Assembly: GCA_016987375.1 (NCBI GenBank)
Contig: PJRA01000048.1
Span: forward strand, 1,961,788 to 2,025,787
Length of the DNA: 64,000 nt
Origin: Brachionus koreanus
Lineage: Eukaryota; Rotifera; Eurotatoria; Ploima; Brachionidae
Direction: 5' to 3'
Part shown: piece by piece, positions 36,401 through 47,103 of the stretch
How positions within the stretch are numbered: position 1 is the stretch's first letter
How the letters are laid out: the number at the start of each line of letters is the position of its first letter
The notes under the pieces: generated by a model
Told to the model about the DNA's origin: nothing
Database searches by the model: none
The model's input: only the letters and a program-made list of their open reading frames with translations
Position numbers and translations under genes: made by a program

Positions 36401-39159
36401 ACTAATCAATCGGAGCAAATGCAGTTTAGTCTAAGTAGCAAAAGTGAAAGGCAAAAATGGGAAGATAAATTTTATCAAATATTTTGTGCCAATATATTGG
36501 AAAATTTGAATAATGAATTGGCCGAATCTAATGATAAAATACGTATTAGAAATGAAGAGTTTACTAACAAAGAAAACAATCAATCAACTTTATACTTTAT
36601 GGCCTATGAACTCATACCCAGTGATCCTTCTAATGGAGCCCATTTATACGAAAATGAATTGCTTTGGAAATACAGACCTGACATTTCTTTTGATTTGATC
36701 GCTAGAGAGTTCACCAAAAATCAACAAAATAAAAACAACTATCCAATTTTGAGCAAATTTATTGAAATAAATTCTAAATTGGAGCTGTTAATTAATCTGA
36801 ATTTTATGATGCAAATGGTTAATCTTTTCAAAGCACAATTTAACAAAAATATTTTTAAGTACAAAGCCAGAGATATAAGCATCGGTGACTATTTTTCAAA
36901 TATCAGCATGCCCAAAGATTGGACTATTGAAAAGATTGAAAAATGTGTCAATTCCTATCAGAATATTTGGAATTTTGTTCAGCATGTAATTATTGAATAT
37001 GGTAAGATTATTCTAGAAATTTTGATCATAACTGTAAAGTATAAAATGAGAATTGAATTTAATACTAAATTTTTAGTTTTAGTATATGATATGTGAGAAA
37101 ATCTTTGACAAACTCTTAATGTCAATAAGAGGTTCTTAGTAGTTAAAACTAAAGGACCTGAAAATAATTAATAATTTGCACAGAGATTAAGATAAAACAA
37201 TATTTTTTCATGCTTTCAAGATAGTAAATATTTATTTATTTTTTCTCTATATTTTACGTTCTCTTTTAGAAAAAAAATTTTTTGAAACGTAATAATCGAA
37301 TTTAAAATCTATTTTTTTTTTTTTAAATTTCTAGAGAAAATAAATAAATAAATATTTTTCGCTTTAAATGTCTTGGTAAATTAATATCTTTTTATTTAGC
37401 ATTAAAATTAAAATTAATTTAATAAATAGTTCGTATTTAATAATGATTTCTTAGTTTAAATTTATCTTTATGATTGTAAATACTCGACTATTTAGCAAAA
37501 TAAATACCATTGTGACTTGAAAAAACAGAACAGCAGTTATTTTTTCTTAAGTTAATTTATCCTAAGCAAATATTATGCAATCTTAATATCTAACATTTTA
37601 AAATGTATTTAATTTGAATGATGGCAATTTAATAGTAGTTTTGTTGTTGTTTTTTCTAAATTTACATTTACATTACATTTATTATTTTTCCAAGTCTATA
37701 TGAGAAAATATTGTTCTTTTTTTAATCCATTAAAATCTATTTTCTACTTGATAAATTTTCGTATAATATATCAAAAATTCTTTGATCTATAACAACAATT
37801 AACTTGATAAAATCAAAAAATCTTAGCCCAGGGAGAAAAAAAAATAAAATCTGAATAATTTTTTATCTATTCAACTAAAATAAATTTGTCATTTTAAACT
37901 TTACATAAATCAATAAATAAATTTTGTTTTAAGAAAAAATTAAAAATTTTTAAACTTAATCTTTTATTGAAACTAATAAATGAAGCATATTGAACTTAAT
38001 TTTTTTTTCAGTTCTTAAACAATTCCCTAAACAAAATCTTTCGGTTATGTTCCATCATACTTTTGACATGACGACCAAATTATCCTGTTTTTTGCCAACT
38101 CTAAATGGTGATGGCTTTTTGTCTTATGTACTAATACACTACATGGCCAAAGTTCAAAATGAAATGCTCGAACAGTGCAGAATAAAATCAAAAAATATTC
38201 CAGTTAAACCAGCTTATTTACTTGATAATCAATCTTTATTGATTAGTTTTGATAAGCATTCTGACTTATTACGAATTTTGCAGTCGAATTTCTCCTATAA
38301 TTCAAAGGAATTGAAGTTTCAATTTCCATACGAAAGAATTGAAAACCAGATTTTGGACAAGTACTTGCGTTCTAAAGCTCAAATCGATTTAAATTCAATA
38401 CCAATATTCGAGTATTCTGACGAAATAGCCTATTTTAGGACTTTCAAGCGTTTGAACGACCAAGTTGTACAAAAATCCCTTCGAATTGAAGATCAAGCCG
38501 AAATATTGGATGATTTTAAGAACATAGGTGAACTATCTGAAGCTTTGAACACCCTACGCTTAATAATGGATTATGCTATTGTAACTTCATTTAACCCTGA
38601 TGATAGTCTTGGAGATTTTTTGAAAAATATTTACTCGGACTCTTTGTTAAGACAAACCGTGTCAATCTTGAAAAGTAAAATAGTCAAATATGGTAAATTA
38701 GAAAACCTGAAAAATATCTGGATTTTGTTGGCTACAAAAAAATCAATTTTGAGCACCAATAGTGGTCAAGACCCATTTGAAAGTCTGAATGACTTGTTTA
38801 AAAAAAACTCTTTGGTCAAATTAGACTTAAACATGGACCGATCTAGTCTGATATCACTAACTTTAATATTATATCAAATAATTGATCATTATTTGTCAGC
38901 TAAAAAGGGAGACGACATCGAAATATATTCAAATTCAGCGTAATTATTTTTAAAAATAAATTTAAATTTAAAAAAAAAGTTTAATTTTTTTTTTTCTAGA
39001 TTAAAAGATATATTTGATGAATTAGAATATGTTGATCAAATTATTTTGTTGGACAATTATATTATTCCCAACGAGTTTTTAAACAATCAATTAAATGAGG
39101 AAATAAAATTGGACTCAATATTTTCAATTTGGAAACAAGTGTGTGTTCAGTGGAAATGA
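21433..39159 (+). CDS. RNF213-like: RNF213-like giant AAA+ protein with RZ finger, no RING
   Basis: RNF213 is a giant dynein-like AAA+ ubiquitin ligase acting on lipid droplets and intracellular pathogens. Blocks 21433-21668, 21720-22406, 22459-22834, 22888-27877, 29776-30258, 30723-37001, 38012-38939 and 39000-39159 join in phase to 4712 residues (human about 5,200). An in-frame stop sits five codons before the ATG. A Walker A split by an intron (GETGCG|KT, Gly2097) and FFDEAN (Asp2165) form one ATPase. GKPGSSKS (2445-2452) and NLDEIG (Asp2520) form the second, followed by GISNWALDPAKMNRG. An earlier degenerate Walker A (QKSGNGKST) is also present. The RZ finger is CPNGH (Cys4001, His4005), then CGRP, CKTC and IGG. 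No RING Cys/His cluster is seen before FYLDIIDNLCF, where vertebrate RNF213 has it. The join at 30258/30723 skips a presumed assembly artefact. Confidence 0.85.
27878..29775 (+). other. Long intron of the RNF213-like gene
   Basis: 1.9-kb phase-1 intron that splits the Walker A of the first active ATPase module. AT-rich, one unresolved base at 29574, no recognised gene or element. Confidence 0.65.
30240..30258 (+). repeat. 19-base duplication, left copy (assembly artefact)
   Basis: AGTATGCTACCTCTTGTTT occurs here and again at 30704-30722, in the same reading frame (SMLPLV). Conserved RNF213 sequence runs straight through this point (QPLPTSMLPLVWDFGQL), so the two copies are probably one locus. 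Confidence 0.75.
30259..30470 (+). other. Doubtful block between duplicated ends inside the RNF213-like gene
   Basis: The first bases turn the frame into SKKKKIFSS and a stop. From 30288 another frame stays open for 61 codons (SIAFGLESIDACLTNGQSEL and on) into the gap. It matches nothing expected in RNF213. It is probably misplaced or chimeric sequence added at a contig end; a real alternative exon is the less likely reading. Confidence 0.5.
30471..30703. other. Assembly gap (233 N)
   Basis: Run of N, ending directly at the second copy of the 19-base duplication. Confidence 0.99.
30704..30722 (+). repeat. 19-base duplication, right copy
   Basis: Identical to 30240-30258. From here the frame continues as WDFGQLEQ, the expected RNF213 sequence. 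Confidence 0.75.
37002..38011 (+). other. Intron of the RNF213-like gene
   Basis: 1-kb phase-1 intron (GTAAGA to TTTTTTCAG) with no recognised content. Confidence 0.65.
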
Positions 39160-42100
39160 GTTTTGGTGTTTTTTTTTGTTAACTAAAGCAATTTAATATT
39201 TATTTTAACGAGCCTTGAAATTTTTACATTTAATTTAAAATTAATTATATTAAATTAATTTATAATAAAATTTAATCAATACGAGCTTTTAGTCTTCTTG
39301 TTATGTTTTTGTTTCCAGGTTGCATTTTACTTGTTTTGTGAATTTATACATGGCAAACTAACTGCACGCTAAATTAAAATCTAATTGATTTTTTTCAAAT
39401 TCTAGTTTGTTCTTTATATTCTACATATTTCCTTTATAAATAGCTTTATTTTACCGGCTTTAGAAAACATTCTTCACAAATTTTTTGTTCAAGTCTAATT
39501 TTTCTCCAGTGATGTCACAAAGCATTGAAATAAAATGGATTTAATTAGCCTTATTTGCTGTCCACTTGAATATTTTATTAAAATCAAGCTGTTTAAGTGT
39601 ATCTATGGAGACTGGTAATTATTTTCTAAAGCAGTGAATCTCTTGAATGCACCTTTTGGTGTTTTTTTTTTTTAAGATAGAATAAATACTGGGGGTGTTA
39701 AAACTATTTTGTACCACTCAAAAAAACAAAGCAAACAAATATTTAATTAACATTAAATTTAAAATGCAGCTTTATTTTTGATAATTCTAAAAAATATCAC
39801 TAAAATTCTAATCATAGCTTAAGTGTAGAAAAAAACTAGAAAAAATTTTTTTTTTTTAAATTTCAGCAAAAAAAAACTTTAGCTAAAAAAATTTAAATTA
39901 AAAATAAATAGAATTTATATTCAAAGAGATCTAAGAATAGAATCTCCGATGAATTATTAGAAAAAAATGCAGATAAGCAAAATGATTAATGCTGTCATTA
40001 AGTAGCATTTTTTTTTTATTAATGTTAATTATTTTTGATGTAATAAAGAGTAATAAATTAACGTTAATGTAAAAAAAAATTGGTTTGCAAACAGATGAAT
40101 GTTTGGAGCATAATGTAATTAAATTTAAATAGTCGTTTAAGAGACTTTAGTTAAAGGGCTCATTAGATTTAAAGAATTTCTGTGGTGCTAATGAATTTAT
40201 TTATTTATTAACATGTAGGTTCTAATTAACTAAAATGCGTTGAAGGTTTTTTACAAACTTCTCTTACGTGAATACGACAAGTTCTCCTACTTAATAAAGC
40301 TAATTAATTTCAAAAGATATAAACCAATGCCATTTTGTTTCTAATTATTTTCTTGTTCTCTAATTTGAGGTGTTTGAAAGAAAAAAATGAATTGAGAAAA
40401 CAATGAATTAGCGTCATTTTTCAGCTTCCAAATGGCTTGTTTCAAATTGTTTGACTAAATATTTAAATTTTGTAGCGTCGCTGAATCATTCCTTAGGTTT
40501 TAAGTTTCTTAAATCAATAGCAAATAACATTTTATAATATTTTTCTTAAATTTGAGATTTGTGTATCAAAACTATAGCTTACCTAATTAAATTTGCTCTC
40601 ATAAAAAAAAATTCACTATTCAAAGTAAAGCTTGTAGTAATTCATAAAAGCAAATGATTGTCAAAGGTGTATGGTTACAAATGGACCATATATAAGTGGT
40701 GCTTGTTTGCTAGTTGAATTATTTCCATAAAGACTAGTTGAATATTGTCCCGGAAACCATCAGTTAGTTTATGGTGAAAAATTTTTGATATTGATATAAA
40801 AGGCCTCTATTTTCTAATTTTATGACAAATAAACAAAAATTAGCATTTAGAAGCAAATGTTTACCCAGATCTTAAGTAAACCAATCTTAAATATTAATTT
40901 GCTTTTGTAATAGAGAAAAAAAATAAAAGCAATGCTTTAATTTGTTGGCATTCTCGGTAGAATATATTTAATATCGATTTTTGGCAATCGCATCGCCAAC
41001 AATAATAAATTAAGCTGAATTTATTTATCTGTTTAGGATCGAATTACTTTGATACACAAGAATTCCCATTGGCGCCTAATTGGTGCAAAAGTCAGAAAAA
41101 ATCAAAAATCAATGGTAACATTTTGAGCTACTATTTTAGAATTTAAATTTCTTAACAAGAAACTCAGCAAGCTATAATAACTAAATGGTTTTTAGTCATG
41201 TAAAGCAAATTAAGATTATTATTGATTCTAGCTATCTGTTGATAATTTGAATTTTTAATATTTAATTTTTGTTATCTTACGCAATGTTTTTAATGTCAGT
41301 AGTGTAGAAAATGCACCTTTCTGTTTGCCAAGTCAAAATTTTTTTTTTAAAGAACGTAATTTTCTTAAAGATGTTTTTCTAATCTAGATTCCAAATTCGC
41401 AAAATGCTTAAGCTAGCTACCAAATTTGCCAATATAAATAATCTCTTCCAAGACAGATAGAACAATTTTTTGAATATTTCGTTGGATTAATTGGATTAGT
41501 TTGGATCTATTCAAATTTTATAGTATAAAGGTTACTTTATATGTAATTAACTAAAATTCCTTAAAGCACAGCATTTTCTAGAGCAACATATTTTCAAAGC
41601 TTACTAGATTTAAATACAGTCAAATCTAAAGCCCATCAGCTGATGTTTCTGCGTACTCAATCCTCAATATACAATAATTCTAAGTCAATAAAGAGTATTT
41701 TATTTATTTAATCAAATTTTATCACGCCATATGCTTGATTATTTAAAATAGAAATTTCTTTAGCATCCTGTGATGAGTCTTAGCACAATCTTGTTTTTTT
41801 TTTTTTTAAATTAAATTCAAATTTATTTAAATTCCAGATTTTTGATTCTCAAACAAGAATTAGTGTTTTTTACAGTTTATTAGACAAAAAAATTAGTTTT
41901 TAATGAGTAATCAACAAAAATAGTATCACAACATCTAATTATTTAGCTTTTCCGGTTCTAAATTAGTATGTTGCTTTTCTAGATGTGCGCACATGTTACC
42001 ATTTTATCGATTTGAAAAAAAAAAACTTATAAAAATCATTTCTTATTTGTGTCGATGATGACGTTTATAAAAAAAATTGGATTTTTTTTTTCTAGCTTAA

Positions 42101-42594
42101 TTTAAAATGCTAAAATCATAAATTTTTACAGCATTGTAATGCTTTTGATGTAAACTAATGCCGACAAAATTATTCCCTGAATTATGCTCTAACACGATTA
42201 GGCTTAGACTTTAGTTTGGAACAGCAATTATTTTATTTCAGGATCTCTCATCTATTACACATTTTTATTTTCATATGATTTTATAAATAGCAAAATGCTA
42301 AAGCCCGGAGCTAAATGCTAGGCCGGAGGTGTTTACAACCATTAGATTCGATGGTTCTAGAAACAGCTTTTAACAATTTAAATTCACCATTGGTAACTTG
42401 ACATTAAATAAATATTTAATCAAACAATTTCCTAAATTTTTTATTGTAATAAAGCTATTAACTATTTGCCATTTAGAATAAGAGGCCGATTTGAAAAAAA
42501 AAATGATTAATATTTTTATTTTTATAATAAAGGTATTTTTAATTACATTTTTTTTTAGATAAAAAATAAATTGAATAAAATAAAACAATTTAAA
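39160..42594. other. Intergenic, nothing recognised
   Basis: Contains a likely poly(A) signal for the RNF213-like gene (AATAAA at 39264-39269). The right end has a T-rich AG acceptor (about 42557) just before the EF-hand gene, suggesting a 5' UTR intron. No coding frame seen. Confidence 0.45.
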
Positions 42595-44715
42595 ATGAAC
42601 TTTGAAGAAATACACAAAAAATACTTTAATCCGAGTGAGGACGAAGACTCGATGGCGAGCTCAACTAGTGATATTTCGTTCACAATGAGCAAGAAGGAAG
42701 TTACAGTAGAAACCAAGACGGTGGATGGTGATAACATCAACGAATTGGTCAAGTCTTTGGAAAAACATGAGGAAATTAGATTAGATGATAGCTTGGTCGA
42801 TAAGGCTAATGAAATTTATGGTTATATGAAAGACACCTCTGATAGCTCTAATCCGAACGATTTCGAAAAAGGTCAAGATGATAAATCGTTGGATTTGAGT
42901 TTGAATGAACCAGATACGAGAAAAGCTGATAATTTGGAGAGTACCAAATTAGATGAGAGTTTAAATGAGCCAGAGAATGAATCTGATCTTAAAGAAGTAG
43001 AAAAAAATTTAGAGGCTGCTATGAATGAGAGTTTTAATGAAGAAAACTTAGCAAAAACTAATTCAGATATTGGTGAGATTCAGAGCGAACAAGTTGATCC
43101 AAAATCAGAAGAATCTCAGTCTGAAGCTGGCCAAAATTTGGCCAGAATTGTTGAGGACATAGTTGCACCTTTAAATTCATTAGGAAATGAAAATTTGAGC
43201 AAGATTGCTGGTGAAGCAATTCAGAGTGGAGATAAAGATGAATCAACTGAGAACAATGAGGAGGTAACAACTGAACAATCTCAAGTTTTAGCTGCCAGTG
43301 AAGATATTAAGCAAATTGAACCCGAATTAAATGAAGAATCTCAAACCGAACAGTCTGTTGACGAGTTAAATTCTTCAGTTGAAGCAAATCAGACTACAAA
43401 GTCTGAAGAAAGTCAAGGTGCTTTGTCTCAAATTATGCAATTTGTCACTGGATTGACTACGCTTGGTTCTTCTAATGATAAAGCTCCAGAACCTGAAGCC
43501 AAAAATGAGGACTTTACCGATATTGTTAATGAAATTCAAAGCGATCTAAATAGCTCACAAGCTTTGGAGTCTGTCAAGACCGAATCGGTTCCAGATGTGG
43601 TTGATGATTCTCAAAAATCCAATCTAGACGAATCTCAACAATCAGTGGCCGGAGACAACCAACAATCCGAACTAGACGCTTCGCAAATTTCCAATACTGA
43701 AGATGAAGTTAAACAGTCAGATAACGAAGAGCAAGCTAATGTTGAAGTTGTTCAAAGTAAATCAGAACTAGATGAAGAACAATCGGCTGAGCTTAATCAG
43801 GAGCAAAAAGAAGAGCCCAAAGAGTTAAGTCAAGCTGAACAAAAAACTGAAGCTGATCAGTTGGCTGATGAGTTCAAAGAATTTCTAAATAATGTTGCTC
43901 AAGAGCAAAGCACTGAACCAAGTGAATCAAGTCAAAACTTTGAGATAAATATTTCGGAAAGAATAGCTACATTTGCCCAAGCTTTGACTCAAGAGCCTCA
44001 ATTGACAGAGCAGGTAGAAACAAGCGGTGAAAATAAAAATGTTTCAGAAGACGGAGTTGAAGCTGTCGAGTGTTTAAATTATTCACCAGATGAAATTTTG
44101 TTAAGAAAAGATGAAATTTTGAACAAATATAAAATAAGCGATGAACAGTTTGATTTGTGCCGTGAATTTTTCAATGAAAGAAAAGAGGGTTCATTGTTGA
44201 GTAATCATGTACTAAGAGCATTGATGCGCGAAGCCCTTAAAAAACGACCTCAAGTCAAAGCTGAAGAGACTGATATTGACAGGGCACTTGAGGCTGTCGA
44301 TGAAGACAAAGACGACAAGGTCACATTTGATGAGCTTGTTCAGTTTTTGTTGCTTTTTTTCTCAAGTAAAACAAATGTAGAAAACAGAATTAGTAATATA
44401 CTTAAGGCACGACTCAGCTCGGAGACTCTCAGTTCTGTTGAAGCAGTTGAATTTGCCACATTTTTGAATAAATTTTATGGTCAACCAAATAATGATGAAC
44501 AGTTCAAAGAAGACTTGAATTTGTCTGACTTTTTAAAAGATATTTTGCCAAATTTGGATACATTGGCCTTCGTTCAGCCTGAAGAAGCGAAAGAAGAGTC
44601 CAATGACCAAAAAGTAGAAACAGAATTAGAAAAACAAGAAGAGGATAAAAAAGAAGATATTGCTGAGCAATCAAACGATGAGGCCAGTCAATCAAGTGAA
44701 ACTGTGGACGCTTGA
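42595..44715 (+). CDS. Acidic EF-hand protein A (tandem family)
   Basis: Single-exon coding frame of 706 residues from the ATG at 42595, which follows a T-rich splice acceptor, so a 5' UTR intron is likely. Residues 1 to about 490 are low-complexity, rich in Glu, Ser, Asn, Gln and Asp, with loose repeats such as SLNEP and ESFNEE; they are probably disordered. The C-terminal 190 residues form a folded module: a helix pair (SDEQFDLCREFFNE), then a canonical EF-hand loop at 569-580 (DEDKDDKVTFDE, with Asp at 1, 3 and 5 and Glu at 12), followed by QFLLLFFSSKTNVENRI. The same module occurs in the next two genes. Calcium binding is likely from the loop; the biological role is unknown. AATAAA at 44727. 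Confidence 0.8.
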   Translation: MNFEEIHKKYFNPSEDEDSMASSTSDISFTMSKKEVTVETKTVDGDNINELVKSLEKHEEIRLDDSLVDKANEIYGYMKDTSDSSNPNDFEKGQDDKSLDLSLNEPDTRKADNLESTKLDESLNEPENESDLKEVEKNLEAAMNESFNEENLAKTNSDIGEIQSEQVDPKSEESQSEAGQNLARIVEDIVAPLNSLGNENLSKIAGEAIQSGDKDESTENNEEVTTEQSQVLAASEDIKQIEPELNEESQTEQSVDELNSSVEANQTTKSEESQGALSQIMQFVTGLTTLGSSNDKAPEPEAKNEDFTDIVNEIQSDLNSSQALESVKTESVPDVVDDSQKSNLDESQQSVAGDNQQSELDASQISNTEDEVKQSDNEEQANVEVVQSKSELDEEQSAELNQEQKEEPKELSQAEQKTEADQLADEFKEFLNNVAQEQSTEPSESSQNFEINISERIATFAQALTQEPQLTEQVETSGENKNVSEDGVEAVECLNYSPDEILLRKDEILNKYKISDEQFDLCREFFNERKEGSLLSNHVLRALMREALKKRPQVKAEETDIDRALEAVDEDKDDKVTFDELVQFLLLFFSSKTNVENRISNILKARLSSETLSSVEAVEFATFLNKFYGQPNNDEQFKEDLNLSDFLKDILPNLDTLAFVQPEEAKEESNDQKVETELEKQEEDKKEDIAEQSNDEASQSSETVDA

Positions 44716-47103
44716 ATTTAGAAAATAATAAAATTCAAATTTTAGTAGAGTAGTTAAGCTTTTATTATACTAACTAATTTTAAACAAAATGAGATTTTAG
44801 CCTCATTTTTTTAGCCCTTAAAAATTATTTAAAATTATGAGAAAAAAAGAAAAAAAAAGTTTTCTTAACATAAAGCAAAAGTTATTTATTTTATTGAATA
44901 TATATTTTTAAAAGGAAAGCTAAAAGATTAATGTAACTTTCTAAGCGGTTCTGCTTTGAATAGCTGAAGAATATTAAATTTTAGTAATGTTAAAGCTTGA
45001 TTAATAATTTTTAGTTTTTTTTTTTTTTTAAATTTATTTTATTTATATTTATCTATATTCCTCCTCATCTAGACAATGCAGTTTTACTACTTAATATTTA
45101 CTTTGAGTTTTTTCCTTTTACCTTTTGCTTTAATACTAATTTTTTTTATATGATTGCAGTGATTTTAGATTGAATTTTTTTAATTATTTTAATAAAATAA
45201 TAATAAAAATTATGTTTTTTTTATTTCTATAAAAAAAATCTTAAAATTTGAAAGCTAATTTATAATTTAAATTAAATATTTTTTGTTCTTGATACCTTAC
45301 TGTTCTTTTTCTTCGAAACTAGTAAATCACTTTTGGAAGCTGTTTGTGGATGACAGAAAACTGATTAGTGTCATTAGACATACATATAATCAAATCCAAT
45401 TCCATGTTGATTTGATAAGATAGTCGAGTGGTCGAAGCGGAGCGTTGAAGCATGGAATTTAATGAGTCAAAGTTTAAAGTAATGTATATTAACAATTCAA
45501 AGATTATATGAAAAAAATCTCAATGGTAAATGATTGTGTTTTGGGATGCTAAATTATTTTTGACGGTAAAATATTAACTATTACATTATTATTATGCTTT
45601 TTTATTTCTATGAAAAAAAAAATTAAAATTTGAAATTAATTTAAAACTTGAAAATTTTTTTTTAATTCGTAAATATTGTTGAATAATTTTTTCTAATTAA
45701 TAAAAAAAAATTTAATATTTTAGTTTTATGGTATGAAAGCTAAAAAATATAAATCAGATCTTTTTCAGTAAACCACTTTTATTTCTTCAAGTGTTGATGT
45801 CTTAGCTATTTTTTTCCTTAAAGTACGAAAAATTTTAATTTAACTAGTTGCATAAGCAAATATTTACCTTATTTATTTCTATTTGATCAAGAGTTAAATT
45901 AAAAAATGAATGTACAGCTTTAATTTATTTTAAAATAAATAGATTTTTTGCTCATGTTAATTTAAGCAATTTTAATTTAGAAAATAGAGTTTTCTTAAAC
46001 TATTAAATAATTGGCTTTTGTTGTTAAATAAATAAATAATCTATCATTTAAAATTTTTTTAAATTGATTTATTTATGCTATTTGTTAATGCACTATTTAA
46101 TAAATTATAAAGAATATTTTCACATTAATTTTAAAAATTATTTATGATCGCTCATTTATGGTTAAAACAATCAAGAAATGATAAAAAATTGAATGTAAAA
46201 GTTTTCTGCATATAGTGTCACAGATTCGCAGATTCATTATAGATCAATTATTTTTAAATACATCAGCATTTTAGTACGGTCATAGTTAAGTCACTTGAAG
46301 ACTTGAAAAAGGGTTCGTTATAGTCAAAACAGAACAAAAATAATTTTTAAAACTTTATTTAAAATAAAATTACTAAATTTTTAACTTAAAATTAGATTTG
46401 CTTTTTAAAATAATCTTGAACAATTTTTACTTGACTAGCGTTACTCAAATTTTCGATTCTACCAGTATAATCGTGCTCTGATACCGGTCATTGTACCTGT
46501 AAATATTTTATACTTTTATCACAGATTGAGTTTTTTATTTATTTATTTGAAATAAATTTAGTTCTGTTGGAGTGGAAACTTAGTTCTTCCTTTCGGTCAC
46601 ATGAAAAATATTTTCGAAAACAAAGCTTAATTTGTTTTCGAGTTTTAATATCAAAGAGTATTATATATTTAGCCTTTTTGGAACTATTTTTAAAGTAACT
46701 TCTATGCCTACAAAAAGGACATTTTTTTCTTTTCTCAATCGAGTTAATTAAAAATTAAAAATAAATAAAAAAAAAACTATTTTTTTTGAAAAATTCAGCT
46801 TATTATCGGAGGTATTTGAAAACAAAATATCATACTAATTAAGATTTTTACTCAAAATTACTTCTTTCCAAAATTAAAAAGTTTTATTACTGCCACACGG
46901 AGGACCTGAAGAGAAAATAAATATTAATGAGAATCATTGTTTTGCAAAAAAAAATATCTAAAATAATCAGCACCATGCAAATTAATTGAAATTTTCTCAT
47001 GCATGAAAATTTGATTCGATCTAGATTGATGTTTTAATACATAAACAATTTTTTGTTTGGAAAGAAAGCGAGCAATAAAAGTGAAGCTTCAAGTCATCTA
47101 ATT
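44716..47103. other. Intergenic with a LINE fragment
   Basis: AT-rich spacer between EF-hand genes A and B. The only recognisable element is a LINE scrap at about 45337-45560. A promoter or first exon of gene B may lie near its right end. Confidence 0.45.
45337..45560 (+). mobile_element. LINE reverse-transcriptase fragment
   Basis: Plus-strand translation gives KLFVDDRKLISVIRHTYNQI, close to the RT active-site block with FADD (here FVDD). Then, with frame shifts, come VEWSKR, W-x-LM and KNLNGK, recalling the block W...W-x-M-x-FN and EKDLGV of CR1/jockey-like LINEs. Decayed; no open frame. Confidence 0.6.

Noticed and set aside
36513..36698. Plus-strand open frame inside the RNF213-like exon
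   Set aside because: It is a shifted-frame shadow of the long coding frame.
45421..45450. tRNA-like string (GTCGAGTGGTCGAAGCGGAGCG)
   Set aside because: No cloverleaf or T-arm follows, and it translates as part of the LINE block VEWSKR.
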